Assembly: GCA_013214545.1 (NCBI GenBank)
Contig: JABSQB010000011.1
Coordinates: forward strand, 22,048 to 86,047
Length of the DNA stretch: 64,000 nucleotides
Origin: Henriciella sp.
GTDB lineage: Bacteria > Pseudomonadota > Alphaproteobacteria > Caulobacterales > Hyphomonadaceae
Reading direction: 5' to 3'
In this document: positions 26,769 through 35,038 of the stretch, piece after piece
How the letters are laid out: each line of letters starts with the position of its first letter
Position numbering within the stretch: the stretch's first letter is position 1
The notes under the pieces: model-generated
The model's database searches: none
What the model was told of the DNA's origin: nothing
Seen by the model: only the letters and a program-made list of their open reading frames with translations
Position numbers and translations under genes: made by a program

Positions 26769-27572
26769 ATGACACAGAAGATGACATTGATCGGCGCAGG
26801 CCGGATGGGTTCAGCTCTGGCAGGCGGGTGGCTGAAAGCCGGGCAGGCGGGTGCCATTGATATTGTCGATCCGCATGTCTCAGACACCGTTCAGGCCTGG
26901 GCGGATGCGGGCAGAGTACGTCTCAACCCTGGCACTGAAGACGCAGATATTCTGGTCGTCGCTGTCAAACCACAAGTGTTTGGCGACCTTGCTGCCAGCA
27001 TCGCAGCGCGGGTAGGGCCAGAGACCTTGGTCCTCTCGGTCATGGCCGGTGTGTCGCTGGTGACGCTTGAGGCCAAGCTTGGGACGCCAAGCGTAGCGCG
27101 GGCTATGCCGAACACGCCCGGGCTAGTCGGAAAAGGCGTTACTATCTTGTGCACCAAGCCTGGCACGCCGCAGGAAACCATCACAACACTGAAAGGGCTG
27201 TTGAGCCCGCTTGGCGCGGTTGAAGGCCCGATCGGCGAAGACTTGCTGCCAGCTGCAACCGCCGTGTCTGGATGCGGCCCGGCTTATGGGTTCCTGCTTG
27301 CTGAAGTCATGGCGGCTGCCGGCGCTGCGCACGGGCTGGACGCCGATCTTGCCACGCGTCTCGCGCGCAAGACAGTGGAGGGTGCCGGGGCTTTGATGGA
27401 AGCCTCTGAGGAAGACGCGGCAACGCTGCGCCGTAATGTAACGTCCCCGAACGGTGTGACGCAGGCGGCGCTCGAGGTCTTGATGTCGGACGCGGCCATG
27501 CCATCTGTATTCAGAGACGCGATCGGCGCAGCGATTGCCCGCGATATCGAACTGTCCAAGGAGACAGAATGA
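26769..27572 (+). CDS. proC: Pyrroline-5-carboxylate reductase
   Basis: A 267-residue enzyme that reduces pyrroline-5-carboxylate to proline with NAD(P)H. The N-terminal Rossmann motif is LIGAGRMGSALAGGWLKAG. Others are ILVVAVKPQVFGDL, VARAMPNTPGLVGKGVTI and the C-terminal signature VTSPNGVTQAALEVLMSDA, where the family reads SPGGTT. The next start overlaps its stop (ATGA, 27569). Confidence 0.96.
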   Translation: MTQKMTLIGAGRMGSALAGGWLKAGQAGAIDIVDPHVSDTVQAWADAGRVRLNPGTEDADILVVAVKPQVFGDLAASIAARVGPETLVLSVMAGVSLVTLEAKLGTPSVARAMPNTPGLVGKGVTILCTKPGTPQETITTLKGLLSPLGAVEGPIGEDLLPAATAVSGCGPAYGFLLAEVMAAAGAAHGLDADLATRLARKTVEGAGALMEASEEDAATLRRNVTSPNGVTQAALEVLMSDAAMPSVFRDAIGAAIARDIELSKETE

Positions 27573-28171
27573 AGACCAGCAAGATCATCGATAAAGGCGT
27601 GAAAGCGGCGCTGCAGCTGGCAGAAACCGAAAAGTGGGGCAGCTTGTCCTTGGCCAGCATCGCTGAAGCAGCCGGGCTGGAGCTGAAGGACTTTCATGGC
27701 GTGGCCGACAAAACCGACCTCAGCGAGGCGGTCGAGCCACATTTCGATGCGGCGATGAGCGAAGGGTCGTTCGACAGTGATGAAACGGCCCGCACCCGTC
27801 TGTTCGATGTCATCATGATGCGCTTCGAAGCGATGGAAGACGTGCGGGACGGCGCCATGTCCTATCTGCGCTGGCGCGATCGCTCATTTGACGGTTTGGC
27901 CTTGCGGCTGAAAGCGCGCGCAGCCACTGCAAAATGGGCGCTGGCTTGTGCGGGTCTCGATGGCGCGAGCAAGCTTCCGCGGGGTCTGCAGATCACCGCG
28001 CTCGCCTGGGCGATTGCGCAGGCTGAACGCGCGTGGCGGGAAGAGACCAGCCCCGATCTCAGCCGCACCATGGCAGCACTGGATGCTGAGCTGATTAAGA
28101 TTGAAGAACGCCTGGAATGGATTAGTGCCCGGCGCCGCAAACGCCAGACGGAACCTCAGGCAGACGCCTAG
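27569..28171 (+). CDS. TetR/COQ9-like helical protein
   Basis: A 200-residue protein. Its N-terminus resembles a TetR helix-turn-helix (ALQLAETEKWGSLSLASIAE, AAGLELKDFHGVADKTDLSE). The body holds RDGAMSYLRWRDRSFDGLAL and an amphipathic C-terminal helix rich in Arg/Lys. COQ9 shares the TetR fold and a lipid-binding groove, so this could be a regulator or a ubiquinone-pathway COQ9-like protein. The DNA-recognition helix is poorly conserved. It is coupled to proC by a four-base overlap, and its stop overlaps the convergent kinase gene by four bases. Confidence 0.65.
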   Translation: MKTSKIIDKGVKAALQLAETEKWGSLSLASIAEAAGLELKDFHGVADKTDLSEAVEPHFDAAMSEGSFDSDETARTRLFDVIMMRFEAMEDVRDGAMSYLRWRDRSFDGLALRLKARAATAKWALACAGLDGASKLPRGLQITALAWAIAQAERAWREETSPDLSRTMAALDAELIKIEERLEWISARRRKRQTEPQADA

Positions 28172-29466
28172 TACGGCAATCTCAAGCGCACGCGCAGCCC
28201 GCCTAAGGGGCTGTCTTCGAGGCGAATATCGCCGCCATGCCCGCGCGCAAAATCGCGCGCCAGGGTGAGGCCTAGTCCGGTTCCGGAAACATTCTGAGAG
28301 CGCCCGTCATCAAGGCGATGGAAAGGCCGGAACGCATCTTCGCGCTTATCTTCCGGAATGCCAGGACCATCATCATCGATCAGAATCTCGGCCATGCGCG
28401 GTCCCTTGATCAGATGGATCTGGCAGCGATTGCCATAGCCGACCCCATTGGACATGAGGTTGGACAGGGTGCGGGTGAGGGCCATGGGACGCGCGGTGAC
28501 GCTGATCTCCGGTGCATCTTCGACGCTGGCCCCGTCAATCCGCTCGGCCACAGTTCGTACGATGTGGTCGAGACGCAGGTCTTCTGCGCGCTCGCCCTCT
28601 TCGCCGCTGGCAAAGGCCAGATACTCATCCAGCATCTTCGACATGTCATCGAGGTCGGTGCGGGCGCCGGTGATTTCCTCGCTCTGCTCCATCATGGCGA
28701 GCTGCAGTTTCAGACGGGTCAGCGGCGTGCGCAGGTCGTGGCTGACGCCGGCCAGCATTGCGGTGCGTTGTTCAGTAAATGCCGTTAGGCGGGCCCGCAT
28801 ATCGGTGACGGCCCTGGCAGCATCGCGGATTTCCGTCGCGCCGCTGGGCCGAAACCCCGGAACATCTCGTCCCCGCCCAAATGACTTCGCGGCTTCGGTC
28901 AGCTGCAAGATGGAACGGACTTGGTTGCGCAGGAAGGCAAAAGCCAGCGCGAGCATGAACAGGGCGCCGAGCAGGACCCAGACGATCGTAAAATGCGTAT
29001 TCGCGGCGAGCGCCCGCTTGCGATCAACGACAATGCGCACCGCGTCGCCGCCGGCCAGATGACGAAAATCGAGCACACGGCCGGTTTCAATCACGCGCAC
29101 ATCAATCTCTTCGGCCGTGACGCTGGCCAGCTGCCCAAGCAGAACATCATCATAGCTAAACCGTTCCCGTGCCCCATCGGGCCAGACCATGCCGTTTTCA
29201 TAAGCGCAATTGAAACGCAGTCCGAGCTGATTTTCGATTTCAAGCTCGGCAGTAGGCGAGTGATTGGGATCCGCGCAGATGTCGATGATCAGTCCCACTT
29301 CGCGGGCGATCGACTGGGACAGTTTCTCGTTCACATCGCGAATGTGCTCTTGATAATAGTAGAGAGAGAAGATCGCGAAAATAGCGATCACGGGCAAAGC
29401 CACCAGGGTCGCGAGGCGCCCATACAGGCTCTTGGGTGTATAGTCGCGAAGACGAAAACTGCTCAT
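28168..29466 (-). CDS. Sensor histidine kinase (EnvZ-like)
   Basis: A 432-residue inner-membrane kinase. The first transmembrane helix is at residues 18-37 (LATLVALPVIAIFAIFSLYY). A periplasmic sensor domain of about 110 residues contains two cysteines (IDICADP and FNCAYENG) that could form a disulfide. The second helix is FTIVWVLLGALFMLALAFAF. HAMP follows, then the H-box MLAGVSHDLRTPLTRLKLQL, N-box LSNLMSNGVGYG, G1 DDDGPGIPED and G2 GTGLGLTLARDFARGHGGDI. The likely partner is the OmpR-type regulator at 31588, separated by five other genes. Signal unknown. Confidence 0.93.
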   Translation of the reverse strand: MSSFRLRDYTPKSLYGRLATLVALPVIAIFAIFSLYYYQEHIRDVNEKLSQSIAREVGLIIDICADPNHSPTAELEIENQLGLRFNCAYENGMVWPDGARERFSYDDVLLGQLASVTAEEIDVRVIETGRVLDFRHLAGGDAVRIVVDRKRALAANTHFTIVWVLLGALFMLALAFAFLRNQVRSILQLTEAAKSFGRGRDVPGFRPSGATEIRDAARAVTDMRARLTAFTEQRTAMLAGVSHDLRTPLTRLKLQLAMMEQSEEITGARTDLDDMSKMLDEYLAFASGEEGERAEDLRLDHIVRTVAERIDGASVEDAPEISVTARPMALTRTLSNLMSNGVGYGNRCQIHLIKGPRMAEILIDDDGPGIPEDKREDAFRPFHRLDDGRSQNVSGTGLGLTLARDFARGHGGDIRLEDSPLGGLRVRLRLPY

Positions 29467-29544
29467 GCCTTCAACTTCCCATAGCCACGTGTCGGTTCAT
29501 GCTGACAGTCTTAGCAGACCGGCTAGGCTTGGGTAGAGGTCTGA

Positions 29545-30459
29545 TCAGGCTGTGTTCTCTTGCAGGATCGCCGCGGCGTCCTGTTGCAGGATTTCCGCGA
29601 TCTTCAGGAAGCTCGGTTCAAGCGGTGATGTCGGGCGCCAGACCAGTGAGACGGCGCGCCGTGCCAGCGGATGATCGATCGGACGCAAGACCAGGTCAGC
29701 GTCGCGGCGGGCCTCCGCCAGGGCATAGATCGCGGGCAGAATAGCGATGCCGGCCCCGGTCGCGGACATATGCCGGATCGCGTCGAGGCTGGTGCCGGAG
29801 AAGACATCGCTCATGCGGGCTTCGGCAAGCTCAGCCAGCTGCTGAATGGTGCTGTTCAGGCGGTAGCTTTGCCCGACGCTCAGCAATTCGCGCCCCTGCA
29901 AGGCGTCAAGATGGATGGCGCCATCCCCGGCGAGCGGATCGTCGGGTGCGGTACAGATCCACAGCGGTTCCTCAAACAGTAGCGTGCTGGCGAGTTCCTT
30001 GTGCGTGTCCGGATTGGAGATGGCGCAGTCCAGCGCGCCTTCCTTGATCAGCCGGTCGAGATCATCGGCCAGATGCTCCTGAATGACCAGGCGCAGGTTC
30101 GGATAAGACCGGTGCAAATCGGTCACCGCGGGCGGCAGCAAATACGGCCCGACCGAGGGCAGTACGCCGAGGCGGATGCGCCCGGCAAAGTCTTCATCGC
30201 CCACATGCATGGCTGATTTCAGATCTTCGACATCGCGCAGAATGAGCCGGGCGCGGCGCACGAACTCAATCCCGAGCGGCGTCATCAGGGCACCATTGCG
30301 ACCGCGTTCGATCAGTTGAACGCCCAGTTGTTTTTCGACTTCGGCAATCTGTGCAGAGAGGCTGGGCTGGCTGACATGCAGGCGCTTGGCGGCTTCGTGA
30401 AACCGGCCAGTATCGGCGACGGCGACGATGTATTGGAGTTGTCTCAGGGTCGGGCGCAT
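29545..30459 (-). CDS. LysR-family regulator, OxyR-like but lacking the redox cysteines
   Basis: A 304-residue LysR protein. The N-terminal helix-turn-helix has LRQLQYIVAVADTGRFHEAA and RLHVSQPSLSAQIAEVEKQL. The effector domain resembles OxyR in length and layout (GRIRLGVLPSVGPYLLPPAV, CAISNPDTHK). In the loop where OxyR has Cys199 and Cys208 this protein reads LLSVGQSYRLNSTIQQLAEL, with no cysteine. It therefore should not sense peroxide by the classic disulfide. An OxyR-type half-site (ATAG-N7-CTAT) lies three bases upstream of its start. I see no Shine-Dalgarno there, so the true start may differ or the mRNA may be leaderless. Confidence 0.88.
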   Translation of the reverse strand: MRPTLRQLQYIVAVADTGRFHEAAKRLHVSQPSLSAQIAEVEKQLGVQLIERGRNGALMTPLGIEFVRRARLILRDVEDLKSAMHVGDEDFAGRIRLGVLPSVGPYLLPPAVTDLHRSYPNLRLVIQEHLADDLDRLIKEGALDCAISNPDTHKELASTLLFEEPLWICTAPDDPLAGDGAIHLDALQGRELLSVGQSYRLNSTIQQLAELAEARMSDVFSGTSLDAIRHMSATGAGIAILPAIYALAEARRDADLVLRPIDHPLARRAVSLVWRPTSPLEPSFLKIAEILQQDAAAILQENTA

Positions 30460-30461
30460 TA

Positions 30462-30476
30462 ATAGTTCTGGGCTAT
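30462..30476. promoter_or_regulatory. OxyR-type half-operator ATAG-N7-CTAT
   Basis: ATAGTTCTGGGCTAT is an exact ATAG-N7-CTAT element, the recognition unit known for OxyR dimers. Full OxyR sites have two such units in tandem; a second perfect copy is not visible in the 80 bases towards the small gene at 30557. It lies between the divergent LysR and small-protein genes and could control both. Confidence 0.5.
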
Positions 30477-30556
30477 CAGGAGTTAAGTATCTTTAGATTA
30501 GAATTATCAACTATCTGGACCCATTTCATCCTCAGTCAAGATGAAAGGATAAAAAC

Positions 30557-30739
30557 ATGTTTCGCAGCGACCTAAACTCCTCCCAGACGGGCGCGCAGAA
30601 CGATGCAATGATCAGTGACTCCCGACTGCCGGTGAACGCGATTGGCGATGTCGATGGCTTTGTCACCGCAGAGCCGACGCCAAAAGCAGAGTCGCGTCGC
30701 GGTTGGCGCCGCCGCCGGGTTCGCCGGGGCAAGAGCTAA
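30557..30739 (+). CDS. Small basic-tailed protein, unknown function
   Basis: A 60-residue frame preceded by AAGGATAAAAAC, a good ribosome-binding site. The N-terminal 45 residues are polar (SSQTGAQNDAMISDSRLPVN, IGDVDGFVTAEPTPKAES). The C-terminus is strongly basic (RRGWRRRRVRRGKS). It lies divergent from the LysR gene and ten bases ahead of a DUF465 gene. No family recognised; the Arg-rich tail suggests nucleic-acid or membrane contact. Could be spurious, but the spacing supports a real gene. Confidence 0.5.
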   Translation: MFRSDLNSSQTGAQNDAMISDSRLPVNAIGDVDGFVTAEPTPKAESRRGWRRRRVRRGKS

Positions 30740-30749
30740 GGAGACTCGG

Positions 30750-30962
30750 ATGCCGGAACTTGATCGTTGGGAAAATGAAGGCGGAGCGGTCACTCCGAAA
30801 AGACCTACCGCCAGACTGCGTACGCTTGAGCGTCATCACAACCAGCTTGAAGCGAAAGTTCAGGCTGAACAGAAGCGCCCCAATCCCTGCGCGATAGAGC
30901 TTCAACGCCTGAAACGCGAAAAGCTCTATCTCAAGGACCAAATCCGGCAGATGGGATCTTAA
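30750..30962 (+). CDS. DUF465 (YdcH)-family small protein
   Basis: A 70-residue helical protein with the DUF465 pattern: RLRTLERHHNQLEAKVQAEQ, then P, then IELQRLKREKLYLKDQIRQM. Start at 30750 is fixed by TAAGGAGA seven bases upstream; a longer upstream reading is not supported. Members are short coiled-coil proteins of unknown role, often stress-linked. It follows the previous small gene by ten bases and converges with the GST gene (four-base overlap). Confidence 0.8.
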   Translation: MPELDRWENEGGAVTPKRPTARLRTLERHHNQLEAKVQAEQKRPNPCAIELQRLKREKLYLKDQIRQMGS

Positions 30963-31570
30963 GCCCCGACTTTTTCCAAGGCTCGCTGAAAGGCGGGCCT
31001 TGCTTTATTGCGGGCAAGATATGCCGACAGTTTCGGGTACGGGGCGAGCTCGCCCAGTCGTTCTGCCATCTCTGCGATATAGGTCATGCCAATGTCGGGG
31101 GCTGAGAACGTGTCGCCCATGACATAGTCGCGATCGGCGAGACGGGCTTCGACATAGCCAAGCTGTAAGGCGACCTCACCAGACGCGAACATGTCAAAGA
31201 CAGGTGGTTTGTCTTCGCTGCGGCTGAGCAACAGCTTGATCAGCATGGGCGCAAAGGCGGACGCTTCGGTATACATAAGCCATTGCATCCACTCCGCGCG
31301 GCCTTTTGAGTCGCTCGGCGGGCCGAACGTATTCTCCGGGTCGAACTTCTCAAGCAGATATAGCGCGATCGCGCCTGATTCTGCCAGCACGAATCCTTCA
31401 TCATCGATGACGGGCGACTTGCCGAGCGGATGCGCGTTTTTCAGCTCAGGCGGCGCGCGTCCCATTTCATTGCGGTCATAGAATTCGAGCGCGTACTCGG
31501 CCCCCAACTCTTCCAGCAGCCAGACGGTAAAGATCGAGCGCCCAACGCGCAGGTGGTGAAGTTTCAGCAT
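30959..31570 (-). CDS. Glutathione S-transferase family protein
   Basis: A 203-residue GST-like protein with a thioredoxin-fold N-domain (LKLHHLRVGRSIFTVWLLEE, then KSPVIDDEGFVLAESGAIAL, the cis-Pro and ES glutathione-binding motif) and a helical C-domain (DYVMGDTFSAPDIGMTYIAE with the N-capping box). The N-terminal catalytic position is Ser/Arg-rich and I cannot assign the exact class. Cytosolic detoxification or thiol chemistry is likely. AAAAAAGGGA precedes the start. It lies 17 bases after the PetR-like gene on the same strand, so it may be part of that operon. Confidence 0.88.
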   Translation of the reverse strand: MLKLHHLRVGRSIFTVWLLEELGAEYALEFYDRNEMGRAPPELKNAHPLGKSPVIDDEGFVLAESGAIALYLLEKFDPENTFGPPSDSKGRAEWMQWLMYTEASAFAPMLIKLLLSRSEDKPPVFDMFASGEVALQLGYVEARLADRDYVMGDTFSAPDIGMTYIAEMAERLGELAPYPKLSAYLARNKARPAFQRALEKVGA

Positions 31571-31587
31571 GTCGATTGTCCCTTTTT

Positions 31588-32265
31588 TCAGTCTGGCATC
31601 AGCCGGTATCCGATACCGCGCACAGTCTGGATGTGAATGGGGTTCCTCGGGTCAGGTTCGATTTTCTTGCGCAGGCGGGTGACCTGCACATCAATGCTGC
31701 GCTCCGTGCCGTTTGAGGCTTGGGCGGCAAGGTCTTCGCGAGAGATCGGGTCGCCGGGATGGCGCGCCAGCAAGGTCAGCAATTGTAGCTCGCTATCGGT
31801 CAGCCGGATATGGCCGTCCGGACCGTGCAGCAGGCCTTTGGCGGCTTCGAAGACGAGGCCCGACATTTCGATCTCTTCTGGTGGCGGCGGCACATGGCTA
31901 CGTTTCAGGATGGCCGCGGCGCGCAGGGCGAGCTCCTCGGGCTCGAACGGCTTAGGCAGATAATCATCTGCGCCGAGGCGCAGCCCTTCAATTCGGTCAG
32001 ACGCTTGCCCGCGCGCAGTCAGCAGCATGACCGGCGTGTCATTGCCATCCTCGCGCAAGGCCTTGAGCAGGCTGAGACCATCTTCGCCCGGCATCATGAT
32101 GTCGAACACGGCGAGATCGAAACTGAAAGTCTGAAACAGTTTGCGCGCAGCGGCCGCATCAGCCGCAGTGGTCACGCTGTGGCCTTCACGCGTCAGATAC
32201 TGCTTTAGCAGCGATCGGATACGGTCATCGTCGTCGACAATCAGAAGGTGCGTTTCTGCGCTCAT
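31588..32265 (-). CDS. OmpR-family response regulator (PetR-like)
   Basis: A 225-residue two-component regulator. The receiver domain has the acidic pocket IVDDDDRIRS, phospho-acceptor Asp55 in FDIMMPGEDGLSLL, and Lys in LPKPFEPEELAL. The winged-helix output domain includes LTDSELQLLTLLARHPGDPI and RSIDVQVTRLRKKIEPDPRN, ending QTVRGIGYRLM. It overlaps the MarR-family gene by four bases. The MarR plus OmpR pair next to a branched-chain aminotransferase matches the PetP-PetR arrangement of alphaproteobacteria, where it was first linked to cytochrome bc1 expression in Rhodobacter. The kinase at 28168 is a candidate partner. Confidence 0.92.
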   Translation of the reverse strand: MSAETHLLIVDDDDRIRSLLKQYLTREGHSVTTAADAAAARKLFQTFSFDLAVFDIMMPGEDGLSLLKALREDGNDTPVMLLTARGQASDRIEGLRLGADDYLPKPFEPEELALRAAAILKRSHVPPPPEEIEMSGLVFEAAKGLLHGPDGHIRLTDSELQLLTLLARHPGDPISREDLAAQASNGTERSIDVQVTRLRKKIEPDPRNPIHIQTVRGIGYRLMPD

Positions 32266-32735
32266 ACCAGCGCCTCTAACACAGCCCGCACGCCGCTGAC
32301 AGCACCTGATCCGGCGGTGCGATAAGCGCTGCGCAAACTGTCTCGCATGGTCAGGGTGGCGGGGTCGGTAACGCGCTTGCCTTCATGGCTCAGAAACAGG
32401 CAGCGGGTTCTGCGGTCACCCTGTTCGCTCTGGCGGCGCTCGATGAAGCCCCGTTGATCAAGATCGCCGAGAATCCGCGCCAGGGTCGGGGTTGTCGAAT
32501 GTAATTGCTCGCGCAAGGCTGAGACCGTCTGGCCTGGCTGAAACCGGATTGTGATCAACACGCGCGCCGCCAATTGCGGTAGGTCAAAATCGCGCGCAAT
32601 CTCGCTCGCAGCCTTCATTAGCGCGCGCTCTCCGGCGAGGAGAAGCGCAATTCCGTAATCCAATTCCTCGTCGCGGAGAAAAAGTCGCGGATCGAACCCG
32701 GGTGCATTTGCCCGTATTTGGTTGACATTCACCAT
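32262..32735 (-). CDS. MarR-family regulator (PetP-like)
   Basis: A 157-residue winged-helix protein: LPQLAARVLITIRFQPGQTV, then ALREQLHSTTPTLARILGDL for the recognition helix, and FIERRQSEQGDRRTRCLFLS for the wing. The start at 32735 is chosen because upstream sequence belongs to the divergent aminotransferase and the MarR fold is complete from here. A longer reading to 33407 exists on paper but lies antisense to ilvE. No strong ribosome-binding site is seen. It is first of the PetP-PetR(-GST) operon. Confidence 0.88.
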   Translation of the reverse strand: MVNVNQIRANAPGFDPRLFLRDEELDYGIALLLAGERALMKAASEIARDFDLPQLAARVLITIRFQPGQTVSALREQLHSTTPTLARILGDLDQRGFIERRQSEQGDRRTRCLFLSHEGKRVTDPATLTMRDSLRSAYRTAGSGAVSGVRAVLEALV

Positions 32736-32789
32736 AGTGATCTGAGAATGCCCGTGAATTGAGTAAAAGTGCAAGACAGGAATAAGCCA

Positions 32790-33674
32790 ATGGCAGACCA
32801 AGCCTATGATGATCGTGACGGCTATATTTGGATGGACGGTCAGTTCGTCCCGTGGCGGGACACGAAGGTTCATGTGCTGACCCACGCCATGCATTATGCC
32901 TCCTGCGTGTTCGAAGGCGAGCGCGCTTATGGCGGCGTCATCTACGCCTCCCGTCATCATTCTGAGCGGCTGGCCAACTCGGCCAAGATTATGGGCTTTG
33001 AGCTGCCCGTTTCTGTCGATGAGCTTGAGAAGATCAAGGAAGAGACGCTCGCCAAGTCCGGGCTCGAGAATGCCTATGTTCGTGCCTTCGCCTGGCGCGG
33101 CAGCGAGATGATGGGCGTCTCTGCCCAGAACAATACGATCCACCTTGCGGTCGCGGTCTGGGCCTGGGGTGACTATTTCGCTGACAAGATGAAGGGCATC
33201 CGGATGACGCACGCCATGTACCGTCGTCCTGATCCATTGACCGCCCCATGCCATGCCAAGGCTGCGGGCCTCTACATGATCTGCACGCTCTCCAAGCATG
33301 CGGCTGAGAATGAAGGCTATGCCGACGCCCTGATGCTCGATTATCGCGGACAGGTCGCAGAAGCGACGGGCGCGAATATCTTCTTCATGCGCGATGGCGC
33401 CCTGCATACGCCGACGCCGGATTGTTTCCTGAACGGGATCACTCGCCAGACCGCGATCAAGCTGGCCAAAGCGCGCCAGATTGAAGTAATTGAGCGGGCC
33501 ATCATGCCGGATGAACTGGGCACATTTGATGAGTGTTTCATCACCGGATCAGCGGCTGAAATCACGCCTGTGGCGGAGATTGGTGAGTTCAAATACACAC
33601 CCGGTCATACATCGGAAGCCTTGGTCCATGACTATGCCGATCTTGTGTATCGCCGAATCGCAATGCCTGCCTAA
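32790..33674 (+). CDS. ilvE: Branched-chain amino acid aminotransferase (class IV)
   Basis: A 294-residue PLP enzyme, transferring amino groups between leucine, isoleucine or valine and 2-oxoglutarate. Segments: DGQFVPWRDTKVHVLTHAMH, ASCVFEGERAY, then HAKAAGLYMICTLSKH with the likely PLP lysine, DALMLDYRGQVAEATGANIF and LNGITRQTAIKLA. Start set at 32790 (MADQAYDD) because AGGAAT precedes it. Divergent from the MarR gene with a 54-base gap, so their promoters overlap and PetP could control it. Confidence 0.93.
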   Translation: MADQAYDDRDGYIWMDGQFVPWRDTKVHVLTHAMHYASCVFEGERAYGGVIYASRHHSERLANSAKIMGFELPVSVDELEKIKEETLAKSGLENAYVRAFAWRGSEMMGVSAQNNTIHLAVAVWAWGDYFADKMKGIRMTHAMYRRPDPLTAPCHAKAAGLYMICTLSKHAAENEGYADALMLDYRGQVAEATGANIFFMRDGALHTPTPDCFLNGITRQTAIKLAKARQIEVIERAIMPDELGTFDECFITGSAAEITPVAEIGEFKYTPGHTSEALVHDYADLVYRRIAMPA

Positions 33675-33708
33675 ATAATGCCGCATAAGTCTACAATTAG
33701 AGGCGTCG

Positions 33709-34380
33709 ATGTTGGGACAAGCGATTCTTCTATCTCTGGCGGTGAGTTTGACCAGCGCCGCTGACGCACCGGAGGTCCACACGCGTGGATGGCTGGAGCA
33801 TGCGCGCGTGATGCCGAATGGGCTGCTGATGCGAGCAAAGTTGGACAGCGGCGCCAAGACGACCTCGATCCATGCGGAAATTCTGCCGCCGGAATTTGCC
33901 GTGAACACTTCGCCCGAAGAAGCCATGGCCGATCTTGTCGGCGATGCCGAGCAGGATGATGAGGATATGGGCAGCGGCGAAACGCCGGACGATCCGCCAG
34001 CCGGTGAAATCGCGCCAATCTTCGACACCTCCATGGAAGACCCGATGCCGGAGATGATCACGTTCAAGCTGACCAGTCGGCGCGGCCGGGAAGTGATCTT
34101 TACGCAGCCGGTGGTGCGCTGGGTCTCAATCCGTCGCCGGGGTGGTGGCAATATTGTGCGCCCGGTGGTGAATATGGATCTCTGTATTGGCGGCATCCGC
34201 GTCAATGGCGAGGTCAATCTGGCTGACCGGTCCGGCTTCAATTACCCCCTGCTAGTGGGTCGCAATATGCTGAGCGAGGCGGGTATCGCGATTGACTCCC
34301 GCAAGATTTTCGCGGCGCGCCGGGCGTGTCCGCCGATCCGTCTGAAAACAGACCCACCTGAGTCATCGTCCAGCGAATAG
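33709..34380 (+). CDS. RimK/LysX-neighbour 'ATP-dependent Zn protease' family (retropepsin-like, PF05618 type)
   Basis: A 223-residue protein with a signal peptide (ILLSLAVSLTSAADA). The retropepsin-like core has RAKLDSGAKTTSIHAEI with Asp46-Ser-Gly. Later come CIGGIRVNGEVNLADRSGFN and PLLVGRNMLSEAGIAIDSRK. This set defines the RloA/PF05618 family, once called zinc proteases but having an aspartyl-protease fold with a DSGA motif. An acidic insert of about 45 residues (NTSPEEAMADLVGDAEQDDE and on) interrupts the core and looks peculiar to this protein. Predicted periplasmic. It ends 193 bases before the four-paralogue array. Confidence 0.85.
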   Translation: MLGQAILLSLAVSLTSAADAPEVHTRGWLEHARVMPNGLLMRAKLDSGAKTTSIHAEILPPEFAVNTSPEEAMADLVGDAEQDDEDMGSGETPDDPPAGEIAPIFDTSMEDPMPEMITFKLTSRRGREVIFTQPVVRWVSIRRRGGGNIVRPVVNMDLCIGGIRVNGEVNLADRSGFNYPLLVGRNMLSEAGIAIDSRKIFAARRACPPIRLKTDPPESSSSE

Positions 34381-34415
34381 GCCAGGCGGCGGCTCTCAAT
34401 CCCCTTGTCGATCAG

Positions 34416-34437
34416 CGACTGTCTAAACCGACAGTTG
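34416..34437 (+). terminator. Weak hairpin after the retropepsin-like gene
   Basis: CGACTGTC and GACAGTTG pair (8 bp, one G-U) around TAAACC, followed by AGGCTTTTG. A weak T-run makes it a tentative terminator. It separates the retropepsin-like gene from the four-gene array. Confidence 0.4.
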
Positions 34438-34573
34438 AGGCTTTTGTGCACGACACGCAAATCTCCTTTTCAGGAAATACGTACCGATGACGTGAGCCAC
34501 GCTGATGGTCACGCTTGTCCGTACTTCGTTTCAAGAGGGGCACGACGTTTCGATCGTGAAGGAGAGGCTGACG

Positions 34574-35023
34574 ATGGGAATATTGAAGCTTGCCGGGCTT
34601 GTGGGTGTGTCGGTTCTGCTCGGCGCCGCGACCGCGGCCGCAGACAAAACCTGCTACGGCGTTGCCAAGATGCAGTACATCAACAAAGGCGGTTACACCG
34701 TCTCTGACTTCTACGTCATGTACAAGGATGAGAATGGCGACAAGCAGGAGGGATACCGCCACCGCTCTGATTTGACGGTCGGGGAAACGGTGCTGATTGA
34801 TCTCACACTCATTTCAGGTCCCCCCAGTGTCGGCGACGAGGTTTGGGGAAAACTCGCCATTGAAGGCGGAGACCGCAATGGCTGCCGGAAAGACGGCACC
34901 AAGTTCTATTACGACAAGTCTGGCGGGACGATTTCTTACAAGTCCGGCGGCACGACCCTCAATAATAATCGCTGCAAGCTGAACCGCCGCCCTGACGACA
35001 AAAAAATCATTGATTGCCCATAA
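34574..35023 (+). CDS. Array protein 1: small secreted four-cysteine protein
   Basis: A 149-residue exported protein, first of four tandem paralogues. The signal peptide (MGILKLAGLVGVSVLLGAAT) is followed by a mature part of about 126 residues starting DKTCYG. Conserved landmarks: TCY, KGGYTVSDFYVMYKDENGD, EVWGKL, GDRNGCRKDGTKFYYDKSGG and a C-terminal NNRCKLNRRP ending IIDCP. Four cysteines (TC, GC, RC, DC) suggest two disulfides. The pattern of Tyr/Gly/Thr-rich strands hints at a beta fold. Start 34574 is chosen from GAAGGAGAGG upstream; an in-frame ATG at 34505 would precede the signal peptide. I do not recognise the family. Confidence 0.8.
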   Translation: MGILKLAGLVGVSVLLGAATAAADKTCYGVAKMQYINKGGYTVSDFYVMYKDENGDKQEGYRHRSDLTVGETVLIDLTLISGPPSVGDEVWGKLAIEGGDRNGCRKDGTKFYYDKSGGTISYKSGGTTLNNNRCKLNRRPDDKKIIDCP

Positions 35024-35038
35024 GCGAAGGACTTCGAG

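Noticed and set aside
32736..33407. Upstream extension of the MarR-family gene
   Set aside because: Runs antisense through ilvE; the MarR fold is complete from 32735.
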